Source: an uncultured Oscillospiraceae bacterium
GTDB lineage: Bacteria; Bacillota; Clostridia; Oscillospirales; Acutalibacteraceae
NCBI GenBank assembly: GCA_900542575.1
Contig: UQOE01000020.1
Span: forward strand, 1-44,652
Length of the DNA stretch: 44,652 bases
Direction of reading: 5' to 3'
Every line of letters starts with the position of its first letter. The stretch's first letter is position 1. The position numbers and the translations under genes were made by a program. Below the pieces are notes generated by a model, which was not told the DNA's origin, searched no databases, and saw nothing but the letters and a program-made list of their open reading frames with translations. Below are positions 22,107 to 29,680 of this stretch, one piece after another.

Positions 22107-25100
22107 TTGCTCAGTCTACGAAACATCACAAAATCCTACCAGGTCGGTGAGGAGGAGACCCAGGCACTTCGGGGCATCTCACTCGATTTCGGCGACAACG
22201 AATTCGTCGGCATTCTCGGACCCAGCGGGTCCGGAAAGACTACGCTGCTCAATATTATCGGCGGCCTGGACCGGTACACCGAGGGCGACCTCGTTATCAA
22301 CGGCATCTCCACCAAAGAGTATACCGACAAGGACTGGGACGCCTATCGAAACCATACCGTCGGCTTTGTCTTCCAGAGCTACAACCTCATTCCGCACCAG
22401 ACCGTGCTCTCCAACGTGGAGCTGGCACTTACCATCTCCGGCGTATCCGGAGAGGAGAGGAAATCGCGCGCGGTTGAGGCGCTGACCCGCGTGGGTCTGA
22501 AGGACCACATCGACAAGATGCCCAACCAGCTTTCCGGCGGCCAGATGCAGCGCGTCGCCATTGCCCGTGCACTGGTCAATGACCCGGACATCATCCTCGC
22601 AGACGAGCCGACCGGTGCGCTGGACTCAAAAACTTCCGTCCAGATTATGGATCTCCTCAAGGAGGTTGCCTCGGACCGCCTGGTCATTATGGTTACCCAT
22701 AACCCGGATCTCGCGGCGCAGTATGCAACCCGCATCATCCAGCTCAAAGACGGTCTCATCACCGACGACTCCGATCCGACCCGGCACAACGGGCTCCAGG
22801 TGGAGAAGAAGAAACCGGAGCACACCCGCCTCGGCTTCCGAACCGCGTTTGCCCTCTCCATGAAAAATCTCATGGCAAAAAAAGGGCGGACCACTCTGAC
22901 CTCCTTCGCCTGTTCCGTCGGCATCATCGGCATTGCGCTCATTCTGGCGCTCTCCAACGGCGTCAATGCCTATATTAAATCCATGGAATCCAATATGCTC
23001 GGCTCCTATCCCATCACCATCCAGAGGGAGAGCCTCAACCTGAACGCCATGATGGGGGACCGCCAGCAGCAGGGACAGGAAAACAACGAATCCATGTCGG
23101 GCAGTGAAGAAGCCGACCAGAAGCCCGCCACAGGAAAAATCCAGTCCAGTCCCTCCGTGGCAGACACGCTGACCAAAAGCCAGAATCTGGTCAACAAAAA
23201 CGACCTCAAAAAGTTTACCGCCTATCTGCAGAAGCATTCTTCCGACCTCAAGGGCAGTGTCTCTGCCATTGACTATCAATATGACACAGAACCGCAGGTC
23301 TATCGAAGCGACCCCAAGAACGGCGTTGTCCGCGTCTATCCGTCCTCCCTCAGCGTCTCGGGTGAGACCTCCCTGTACCCCGCCGCAGAGCTGATGGGGA
23401 ACAGCGGGTCCGACAGCAGCAGCAATACTCTCGGCAGTCTCAGCACCAGCTGGACCCAGATGACCGGATCGAGATCGCTGCGCGGGGAGCAGTACAAAAA
23501 GCTCGCCGGCTCCTGGCCAAAGCATTACAACGAAGTGGCCCTGGTCGTGGACTCCGACGACTCGATTGACGACTATACACTCTATACCCTCGGTCTGATG
23601 GACATCGGTGACATGCAGAAAATGGTCCGGAACAGCCAGGACGGAAAAAAAGTGACCTCCTCTGTCCACAGCTTCTCATACCAGGATCTCCTCGGAAAAA
23701 CCTTTCAGTGCTTTGCACCGGCGCAGCTCTACACCCGCTCGGACGGTGTCTACGTCGACCGTTCGGATGACGCCTCCTACATGAAGGACCGCCTGAGCAG
23801 CGGGACCGAAGTCCGAATCACCTGCGTGCTCCGTGCCAGGAGCGCCCAAGCCCAGAGCGGCGTCGCCTATCTGCCGTCTCTGACCCGCCGTCTGATGAAG
23901 CAGGCAGCGGACACCGAAGTCGTCCGGGCACAGCTGGCCAGCCCGAAGAAAAATGTACTGACCGGCAAGTCCTTCCAGAAGACCGGCAGCGCTTCTGCTC
24001 TCTCCGCCCTGACCGGGCAGATGACGATTAACACCGCCGCCCGTCCCTTCCAGGAAGTCAGACCGGAGCGCGGTATGATGTACCGCTCCGGCCTGGTCCA
24101 AACCGCCTATGCCGCTGACAGCAGCGGAAACAGCAGCTTTTTCTCCGCCATGCTCCGCTATATTGAATCGGTCCTGCAGGAAGCCATGATGCAGATATTC
24201 CAGAACGTGTTCAGCGAGAGCCAGATCCGCAGCATGGTCGAACAGTACATCAGCAGACTCAGTCCCTCCGAAAAGCAGGCGCTGATTCAGGAGTTCGCGT
24301 CTTCCCTGAGCGAGGAGCAGATCAAAGACATTGCCGCCCAGTGCTCGGGAAACATGAGCAATGCACAGATGCAGAAACTGATCGAGCAGTATCTCGGGAA
24401 CATGTCGGAATCGCAGAAGGAAGCGCTGGTAAAGCAGTATGCATCCTCCATGTCGAAAGCTGACATGCAGAAGCTGGCCGCACAGTATCTTGGCGGCCTG
24501 TCCCAGGCTGACATCAGGAAGCTCATCCGCAGCTACAGCAAGAGCATGAGCCAGTCCCAGATGCAGGCGCTGATCCGCCAGTATGTCGGCTCCATGGACA
24601 GCAGAACACTCCAGTCCATGGTACAGAAATACCTCGCCGGCCACAAAGATGAGCTGCTCCACCAGATGAAAAACAGCATGAGCGCAGATCAGATCAAGTC
24701 ACTCATAGCCGGACTCAGCGACACCGCATCCACCTACGATGGGGTCCTGCAGAAACTCGGCTACAGCACGCCGGACAATCCCTCCTCCATCCGAATCTAT
24801 CCCAGAGATTTCGATAAAAAGCAGGACGTCCTGGACTTCATCCAGAATTACAACCGTAAGGCCGCCAATGAGGACGACAAGATCCACTACACGGACCTTA
24901 TTGCCACGATTACAAAGAACATCACCAAGGTCATCGATACGATCAGCTCTGTACTCATCGCCTTTGTGGCCATCTCCCTCGTGGTCTCCTCCATCATGAT
25001 TGCCATCATCACCTATATCTCCGTGCTCGAGCGGACGAAGGAGATCGGCATTCTGCGCGCCCTCGGCTCTTCCAAACACGACGTCTCCAGCATCTTCAAC

Positions 25101-25343
25101 GCGGAGACCATTCTGGAAGGCCTGTTTTCGGGCATCCTCGGCATATTGATTACCCTGCTGCTGAGCATACCCATCAATCACGCGGCGCAGGCAAGGTATA
25201 ATATCAGTCAAGTCGCCGCACTCCCGGTCCGCTATGCGCTGCTGCTGATTCTGATCAGCATTCTGCTGAACTTTATCGCCGGGTACATCCCCTCCCGGAT
25301 GGCGGCGAAGAAAGATCCGGTCACCGCACTTCGTACGGAATAA
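22107..25343 (+). CDS. MacB-like ABC transporter: ATPase fused to FtsX-type permease with large outside domain
   Basis: A 1078-residue fusion. Residues 1-220 are the ATPase (Walker A GPSGSGKTT, signature LSGGQ, Walker B ILADEPTGALD). A first transmembrane helix near 265-285 leads to an outside region of about 600 residues, including nine 16-residue helical repeats (about 717-872). Three more transmembrane helices and an FtsX domain (about 955-1078; SVLERTKEIGILRALGSS) close it. MacB-type proteins use ATP to drive movement in the periplasm or wall rather than classical transport. The TTG at 22107 is preferred because GGGAGG lies 7 bases before it; an ATG two codons earlier sits right against that site. 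TATAAT lies at 22071-22076. Confidence 0.88.
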   Translation: MLSLRNITKSYQVGEEETQALRGISLDFGDNEFVGILGPSGSGKTTLLNIIGGLDRYTEGDLVINGISTKEYTDKDWDAYRNHTVGFVFQSYNLIPHQTVLSNVELALTISGVSGEERKSRAVEALTRVGLKDHIDKMPNQLSGGQMQRVAIARALVNDPDIILADEPTGALDSKTSVQIMDLLKEVASDRLVIMVTHNPDLAAQYATRIIQLKDGLITDDSDPTRHNGLQVEKKKPEHTRLGFRTAFALSMKNLMAKKGRTTLTSFACSVGIIGIALILALSNGVNAYIKSMESNMLGSYPITIQRESLNLNAMMGDRQQQGQENNESMSGSEEADQKPATGKIQSSPSVADTLTKSQNLVNKNDLKKFTAYLQKHSSDLKGSVSAIDYQYDTEPQVYRSDPKNGVVRVYPSSLSVSGETSLYPAAELMGNSGSDSSSNTLGSLSTSWTQMTGSRSLRGEQYKKLAGSWPKHYNEVALVVDSDDSIDDYTLYTLGLMDIGDMQKMVRNSQDGKKVTSSVHSFSYQDLLGKTFQCFAPAQLYTRSDGVYVDRSDDASYMKDRLSSGTEVRITCVLRARSAQAQSGVAYLPSLTRRLMKQAADTEVVRAQLASPKKNVLTGKSFQKTGSASALSALTGQMTINTAARPFQEVRPERGMMYRSGLVQTAYAADSSGNSSFFSAMLRYIESVLQEAMMQIFQNVFSESQIRSMVEQYISRLSPSEKQALIQEFASSLSEEQIKDIAAQCSGNMSNAQMQKLIEQYLGNMSESQKEALVKQYASSMSKADMQKLAAQYLGGLSQADIRKLIRSYSKSMSQSQMQALIRQYVGSMDSRTLQSMVQKYLAGHKDELLHQMKNSMSADQIKSLIAGLSDTASTYDGVLQKLGYSTPDNPSSIRIYPRDFDKKQDVLDFIQNYNRKAANEDDKIHYTDLIATITKNITKVIDTISSVLIAFVAISLVVSSIMIAIITYISVLERTKEIGILRALGSSKHDVSSIFNAETILEGLFSGILGILITLLLSIPINHAAQARYNISQVAALPVRYALLLILISILLNFIAGYIPSRMAAKKDPVTALRTE
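24255..24722 (+). repeat. nine-plus in-frame 48-bp (16-residue) repeats inside the ABC protein
   Basis: Units read [SNGR]-[ML]-S-x-x-Q-x-x-x-L-I-x-Q-Y-x-x, for example NMSNAQMQKLIEQYLG and SMSQSQMQALIRQYVG; one unit carries a 12-residue insertion. The pattern predicts amphipathic helices outside the membrane. Units are divergent at the DNA level, so this is an old expansion. Confidence 0.88.
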
Positions 25344-25356
25344 GACACAGAAATAG

Positions 25357-25389
25357 AACCTCTGCAGCAATTGCTGCAGAGGTTTTTCT
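25357..25389 (+). terminator. terminator of the MacB-like gene
   Basis: A perfect stem AACCTCTGCAGC/GCTGCAGAGGTT with AATT between, then TTTTTCTT. Confidence 0.92.
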
Positions 25390-25456
25390 TCGCCTCAGGC
25401 CTCTTCTGTCACAGAGGATGTGTCCCACGCCTGCTCAGACAAAGCGTGCAAAGCCG

Positions 25457-25503
25457 TTGACAGGATCCGCAGAGCAAGGTATGATTAGTTATATAAATCA
25501 TAC
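25457..25503 (+). promoter_or_regulatory. promoter and palindromic operator of the AbrB/ABC cassette
   Basis: TTGACA (25457-25462), a 17-base spacer and TATGAT (25480-25485). The -10 box is the left arm of a perfect inverted repeat, GTATGATT (25479-25486) and AATCATAC (25496-25503). The AbrB-like product of the first gene is a natural candidate for binding here. Confidence 0.75.
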
Positions 25504-25524
25504 TTTACTCAGGAGGGATGCTGC

Positions 25525-25743
25525 ATGACAAGGCCAAAGGGAAAATACGCATGGACTGCCACAGTCGGCGAAAAGGGGCAGATCGTCATTCCCAAACAGG
25601 CACGGGAAATCTTTGATATTCACCCGGGAGATACTCTTGTTCTTTTGGGAGATGAGCGAAGAGGAATTGCCATTCCCCCAAAGGCCATGTTCTCGAAATT
25701 CGCCGCTGCCGTCTTTGAGACGGAAAATGAGGAGGATCTATAA
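25525..25743 (+). CDS. AbrB/MazE/SpoVT-type DNA-binding protein
   Basis: A 72-residue swapped-hairpin DNA-binding protein (VGEKGQIVIPKQAREIFDI, then PGDTLVLLGDERRGIAI). Such proteins bind as dimers or tetramers to AT-rich palindromes. AGGAGGG lies 7 bases before the ATG. Its stop overlaps the start of the ABC ATPase gene by one base (TAATG), so it probably regulates this cassette rather than acting as an antitoxin; no toxin gene is beside it. Confidence 0.88.
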   Translation: MTRPKGKYAWTATVGEKGQIVIPKQAREIFDIHPGDTLVLLGDERRGIAIPPKAMFSKFAAAVFETENEEDL

Positions 25744-26462
25744 TGACGCTCTGCGAAATAAAAAACGTAAGCAAGACTTATCCCTTGTTTACGCTCTCGG
25801 ATCTGTCTTTTCAGCTAGAGGTAGGCCGCATTACCGGCTTCATCGGCCGAAACGGCGCCGGTAAGACCACCGCCATAAAATCCATGCTGGGGCTTGTACG
25901 CCCGGACCGCGGAGAAGTGCTCTATTTTGGTCTGCCGTTCCAGGAGCACGAAGAGGAGATCAAACAGAGAATCGGCTATTCCACCGGCGCCGTCAACTAT
26001 TATCCACGCAAAAAAATCAGGGATATTGTTGCCATAACAAAGACCTTTTTTCCTTCGTGGGATGACAGCGCCTGTCAGGAGTATCTCTCGCTCTTTCACA
26101 TCGACGAAAATAAATCTCCCTCCGAGCTCTCCGAGGGCATGAAAGTGAAATGCAATCTCCTGCTCGCCCTGTCCCACCGGGCTGAAATTCTGATCCTGGA
26201 CGAACCCACCAGCGGGCTGGATCCATTTTCCAGAGACGAACTTCTGGACATATTTGCCGAACTCCGAAAACGCGGACTGGCAATTCTGTTTTCCACCCAT
26301 ATCATCTCCGATGTTGAGAAATGCGCAGACGATATCCTGTATCTTCGAAACGGCAGGCTTGCCGCCAATTGTTCCACAGACGATTTCCGCAGAAACTGCT
26401 GTGAAGCCGGTGAAAACCTGGAAAACGCCATTCTGCGCATGGAAAGGGGTGAACGGCTATGA
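25743..26462 (+). CDS. ABC transporter ATP-binding protein
   Basis: A 239-residue ATPase with Walker A GRNGAGKTT (about 37-45), a Walker B ILILDEPTSGLD (about 150-161) and the switch histidine in FSTHII. The signature is LSEGMKVK instead of LSGGQ, as in several exporters of the AbrB-linked ABC-2 kind. It energises the permease encoded next; the two overlap in ATGA. Substrate unknown; lantibiotic or peptide defence is possible from family resemblance only. Confidence 0.92.
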   Translation: MTLCEIKNVSKTYPLFTLSDLSFQLEVGRITGFIGRNGAGKTTAIKSMLGLVRPDRGEVLYFGLPFQEHEEEIKQRIGYSTGAVNYYPRKKIRDIVAITKTFFPSWDDSACQEYLSLFHIDENKSPSELSEGMKVKCNLLLALSHRAEILILDEPTSGLDPFSRDELLDIFAELRKRGLAILFSTHIISDVEKCADDILYLRNGRLAANCSTDDFRRNCCEAGENLENAILRMERGERL

Positions 26463-27112
26463 ACAAACTGCTCCGCAAAGAATTCCGCTTGGCGGCCTCG
26501 CCCCTCTCCTATCTTTTTCTTCTTTTTGCCTTTATGGCCTTTCTTCCCGGCTATCCGATTCTGGTCGGAACCTTTTTCGTCTGCCTCGGACTGTTTCAGT
26601 CTTTTCAGTCGGCCAGAGAAGCGAACGATATCACTTTTTCTGCGCTCCTTCCCATTTCAAAGCGCGACATCGTCCGGGCCAAGTACGCATTCTGCTGCCT
26701 CCTCGAGATCTGCTATTTTCTTCTGACCGGTGCGGTGACACTGATTCGTATGACTCTCTTTGTCAATTCTTCGGTCTATCGAAGCAATGCCCTGATGACT
26801 GCCAATTTCGTCTATCTTGGCTATGTTCTGCTGGTGCTCGGGCTGTTCAACGCCCTGTTTGTCGGAGGCTTTTTCAAGACCGCTTATAAGTTCACCGGAC
26901 CTTTTATCGGATTTCTTGCCGCCTCCTTTGCCGTGGTCCTCTTAAGCGAATTTCTCTTTCACATTCCGGGACTCAGTGCGCTCAATTCCTTCGGCTTTGC
27001 ACACTTGGGCCTGCAGCTGGGCGTGCTCCTGTTGGGCGCTTTCCTGTTCATCGGATTGACCGGCACTTCCATGTACCGGGCAATTCGAAATTTTGAACAG
27101 GTAGATCTGTAA
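26459..27112 (+). CDS. ABC-2 type permease
   Basis: A 217-residue membrane protein with six hydrophobic segments (LSYLFLLFAFMAFLPGYPIL first), the size and layout of an ABC-2 half transporter. The segment FQSFQSAREANDITFSALLPISKRDIVRAKY between helices 2 and 3 (split here across the loop) resembles the coupling loop of ABC-2 permeases. Partner of the preceding ATPase, coupled by a four-base overlap; last gene of the cassette. Confidence 0.85.
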   Translation: MNKLLRKEFRLAASPLSYLFLLFAFMAFLPGYPILVGTFFVCLGLFQSFQSAREANDITFSALLPISKRDIVRAKYAFCCLLEICYFLLTGAVTLIRMTLFVNSSVYRSNALMTANFVYLGYVLLVLGLFNALFVGGFFKTAYKFTGPFIGFLAASFAVVLLSEFLFHIPGLSALNSFGFAHLGLQLGVLLLGAFLFIGLTGTSMYRAIRNFEQVDL

Positions 27113-27114
27113 CA

Positions 27115-27158
27115 AAAAAGAGCGCAATGCAGAGTTTTTTCTGCATTGCGCTCTTTTT
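27115..27158. terminator. bidirectional terminator
   Basis: A 19-base-pair stem (27115-27133 with 27140-27158) containing GCAATGCAGA/TCTGCATTGC; T-runs on both strands. It serves the ABC cassette and the convergent gene at 27162. Confidence 0.93.
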
Positions 27159-27161
27159 GGC

Positions 27162-28268
27162 TCACGCCATCAGCGATTTCATTTTCTGCTGCATCTGCGC
27201 AAGCTCGTTTTCAAGGTACTTGCGCTCGGCGCGCTGTCGAACCGCACTGGCACAGGCGTCCATGCTGTCGGTGTCCGTCATGGTCAGGAAGCCCTTGTCA
27301 AAAGCATCTGGAAAGCGGAATTTTTTCTCGGCGTCTCCGAACTGGACGGTAATGCTGGTGGCCGTGCATACGGTGACCGAACCGAGGCCATATGCCTTGT
27401 GGATGACGCCGGTTCCCTCCTGAAGCGGGTTGATCGAGGCCGCCTGTTCCAGGTGATTCAGCTTGACCTGCATCATCATGATGCGCCGGCCGAGCTCTTC
27501 GCGCTCCTCGTTTTCCCGGATGCGGCGGGCGGTCTCCGTGCGGGAGACGCGGCCGGGTTTGCGGCCGGGCATCAGACCGTAGGCATAGTTGCAGTGGATA
27601 ATATCGTAGACCAGAAGGTGGTCCTCATCGGCGAGATCTTCCACGCCGTTTTTGATGCAGCGCAGATGGATGAGCCTCTGAATGTCTGTGCGGCTCTGCA
27701 GGTGCTCCCGGATTTGGTCGCACATGTCATAATACTCCGAGAGGGAGACACCGCCGGAGAAGTCAAACGGATAGCTGACGCAGGCTGCGAAGAAGTCCGC
27801 CTCCTCCTTTCGGAAGAAATAGTTGTCAGCCGGTCGGGCCAGCGTCAGGCAGGCCAGAGCATTTTCCCCTCCGAAGGGAAACGAGCGGTAGGCGCGTCTC
27901 TTATGCTCAATCTCGCCCTGAAGCTGTGCGGCCGCCTCGCGGAGGCGCTGCTGGCGGGCAAAGAGATTGCCGTCGTCCTCCTGGCAAATCCAGCCGATGC
28001 ACTGCTCGGCAAAGACGGCGCCGTCCGGGTAGCGGAGCAGGAACTGAAGACCCTCCAGGCTGCGATGACCATAAGGGTCCAGCAAAGATCCGGCCTCTGA
28101 AGTGGCTCGGGTCCATTTTTCGGCAAATGGAAGGCGCTGCTTCCACACCTTCTGAAAGTGGGAGACCGCACGCCATTTGGCGGCCTCGTCGTTGGTCATA
28201 AGATCGTCCATCTCCTGGAACCGGCTGACGTAGCTGTCCAGGATTTTGTCCAGATCTTCCAATCTCAT
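27162..28268 (-). CDS. protein of unknown function with UvrD-tail-like C-terminal domain
   Basis: A 368-residue cytoplasmic protein. The ATG at 28268 has GGAGG 9 bases upstream. No N-terminal family is recognised; the first 270 residues are mostly helical with many aromatics. Residues about 270-300 form a charged coiled-coil-like helix (RRIRENEEREELGRRI). After it, GTGVIHKAYGLGSVTVCTATSITVQFGD (described here as residues about 308-335) resembles the small Tudor-like domain found at the end of UvrD/PcrA helicases, which binds RNA polymerase. The gene may therefore act on or near nucleic acid; no catalytic motif is visible. Confidence 0.65.
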   Translation of the reverse strand: MRLEDLDKILDSYVSRFQEMDDLMTNDEAAKWRAVSHFQKVWKQRLPFAEKWTRATSEAGSLLDPYGHRSLEGLQFLLRYPDGAVFAEQCIGWICQEDDGNLFARQQRLREAAAQLQGEIEHKRRAYRSFPFGGENALACLTLARPADNYFFRKEEADFFAACVSYPFDFSGGVSLSEYYDMCDQIREHLQSRTDIQRLIHLRCIKNGVEDLADEDHLLVYDIIHCNYAYGLMPGRKPGRVSRTETARRIRENEEREELGRRIMMMQVKLNHLEQAASINPLQEGTGVIHKAYGLGSVTVCTATSITVQFGDAEKKFRFPDAFDKGFLTMTDTDSMDACASAVRQRAERKYLENELAQMQQKMKSLMA

Positions 28269-28381
28269 GCAAGAATTCCTCCAAAACACAAAGTGCCCCT
28301 ATTCTAAATCGGGAGAAATTCAAATACAATTCTTGAATTTTTTTCATGATCTGTTCCAGTACATCGGACCAAAAAGATACG

Positions 28382-28415
28382 AAAAAAGGCCGCCGCAGAA
28401 CAAATTCTGCAGCGG
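28382..28415 (-). terminator. terminator of the ROK gene
   Basis: An 11-base-pair stem (28390-28400 with 28405-28415) with the core GCAGAA/TTCTGC, then six T on the minus strand. Confidence 0.9.
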
Positions 28416-28441
28416 TCCCGTTTGTCCGAAAATGGAGTTTC

Positions 28442-29578
28442 TCAATTCCAGGTGAGATTTTCCAGATAGCTGTCGATATACGGAAGAGCCGCACCGACAA
28501 TGCTGTTGTACTCCGGCATTTTGCTGATGTGGATAAACCGTGTAAAGTCGTCAAATGGAGTCAGTTTTGCCACTTCCTCGTGGAGAAAGTCGACATCCTG
28601 TTCCGTAAAGTACGGGGCAAGCGTGCCGCCGAGAATAAAGTCGGCGTCGAAGACCAGATGGACCGCATTAATGGTGACGGCGAGGTTTTCGAGGAACTTC
28701 TTCCAGCGCCCTGCGTAGGGCTCTTTGCCGGCCCGTGCCATGTGCATAAAGGTCTCCAGGGTCTCCCCCTCTTCCAGAAGCGAGTGGATGCAGCATTCGG
28801 TCTCGACGCAGCCGCTCTTTCCGCAGTAGCAGGGCTTGCTGCGGTCAAACAGACGCAGGTGTTCCAGTGTACAGTTGTGCCCGTGTTTTCCGAAGATAAC
28901 TTTGCGGTCGACGATCATGGCAGCGCCCAGGTGGCCGCTGATGAACAGATAGACTGCATTGGTAATATGCGGGTTCGACCAGAGTTCCGAGAATGCGGCG
29001 CAGACGGCGTCGTGTTCCAGGACACAGGGGTAGGGAAGGCGGCTGGCGAAGGAATCGAGTGTAAAACCGGTGTAATCAATGATCTTGCCATACGAGACGC
29101 GATTTTTCTCGACGTTGACCAGGCCCTGCATGGAGAAGCCGATTCCCAGGACCTGCTCTTCCGACTTGGAAATCTCCCGGACGAAAGACAGAATATGCTG
29201 AGAAGCCACCTCAAAATACTCGTCGGTGGAGTCGTAGTCCATCAGGAAGACTTTGCGCTGGATCAGGTTCCCATAAAGATCGACAGCGACAATGGTCAGG
29301 TCCTTGAAGTCAAACTCCACGCCGAAGGCAATGCGGTGCTGGGCGTTGATGCTGTAGGCCGTCGCTTTCCGGCCCACCAGCCCGGTCTCCGTCTGGCCCG
29401 ACCGGATAATCATTCCGGTCTGCTCCAGAACGGCAAGATTGTTGGTTACGGTAGGCCGGCTCAGCCGGAGCTCGAAAGAGATATCCTGCTGCGAGACAGC
29501 CGGATGCTGATAGACATACCGATAGATTCGGTCCCGGTTGTTAAACTTGATTTGATTGGAAGAATTGACATTACTCAA
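28442..29578 (-). CDS. ROK family transcriptional regulator (NagC/XylR type)
   Basis: A 378-residue repressor-like protein. The start is a TTG at 29578 with AGGAG 7 bases upstream; no ATG is near. Residues 15-70 form a MarR-like winged helix (SQQDISFELRLSRPTVTNNL). The rest is a ROK sugar-kinase fold with GIGFSMQGLV near 145, the ISGHLGAAMIVD segment and the zinc site H...C-Y-C-G-x-x-G-C near 255-270. It should bind a sugar or sugar phosphate and control carbohydrate genes, but none adjoin it. Confidence 0.9.
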   Translation of the reverse strand: MSNVNSSNQIKFNNRDRIYRYVYQHPAVSQQDISFELRLSRPTVTNNLAVLEQTGMIIRSGQTETGLVGRKATAYSINAQHRIAFGVEFDFKDLTIVAVDLYGNLIQRKVFLMDYDSTDEYFEVASQHILSFVREISKSEEQVLGIGFSMQGLVNVEKNRVSYGKIIDYTGFTLDSFASRLPYPCVLEHDAVCAAFSELWSNPHITNAVYLFISGHLGAAMIVDRKVIFGKHGHNCTLEHLRLFDRSKPCYCGKSGCVETECCIHSLLEEGETLETFMHMARAGKEPYAGRWKKFLENLAVTINAVHLVFDADFILGGTLAPYFTEQDVDFLHEEVAKLTPFDDFTRFIHISKMPEYNSIVGAALPYIDSYLENLTWN

Positions 29579-29680
29579 CGATTTTCTCCTATTCTGGGAA
29601 CGAATTTGCAAAAGACTTTTCTTAAATAATATGATACGCGGAAACGCCCCCGGATAGAAGACCAAATCTGTTATTTTCTG

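Noticed and set aside
25525..25743. MazE-type antitoxin
   Set aside because: There is no toxin gene beside it; it is coupled to an ABC transporter and has a likely self-operator.
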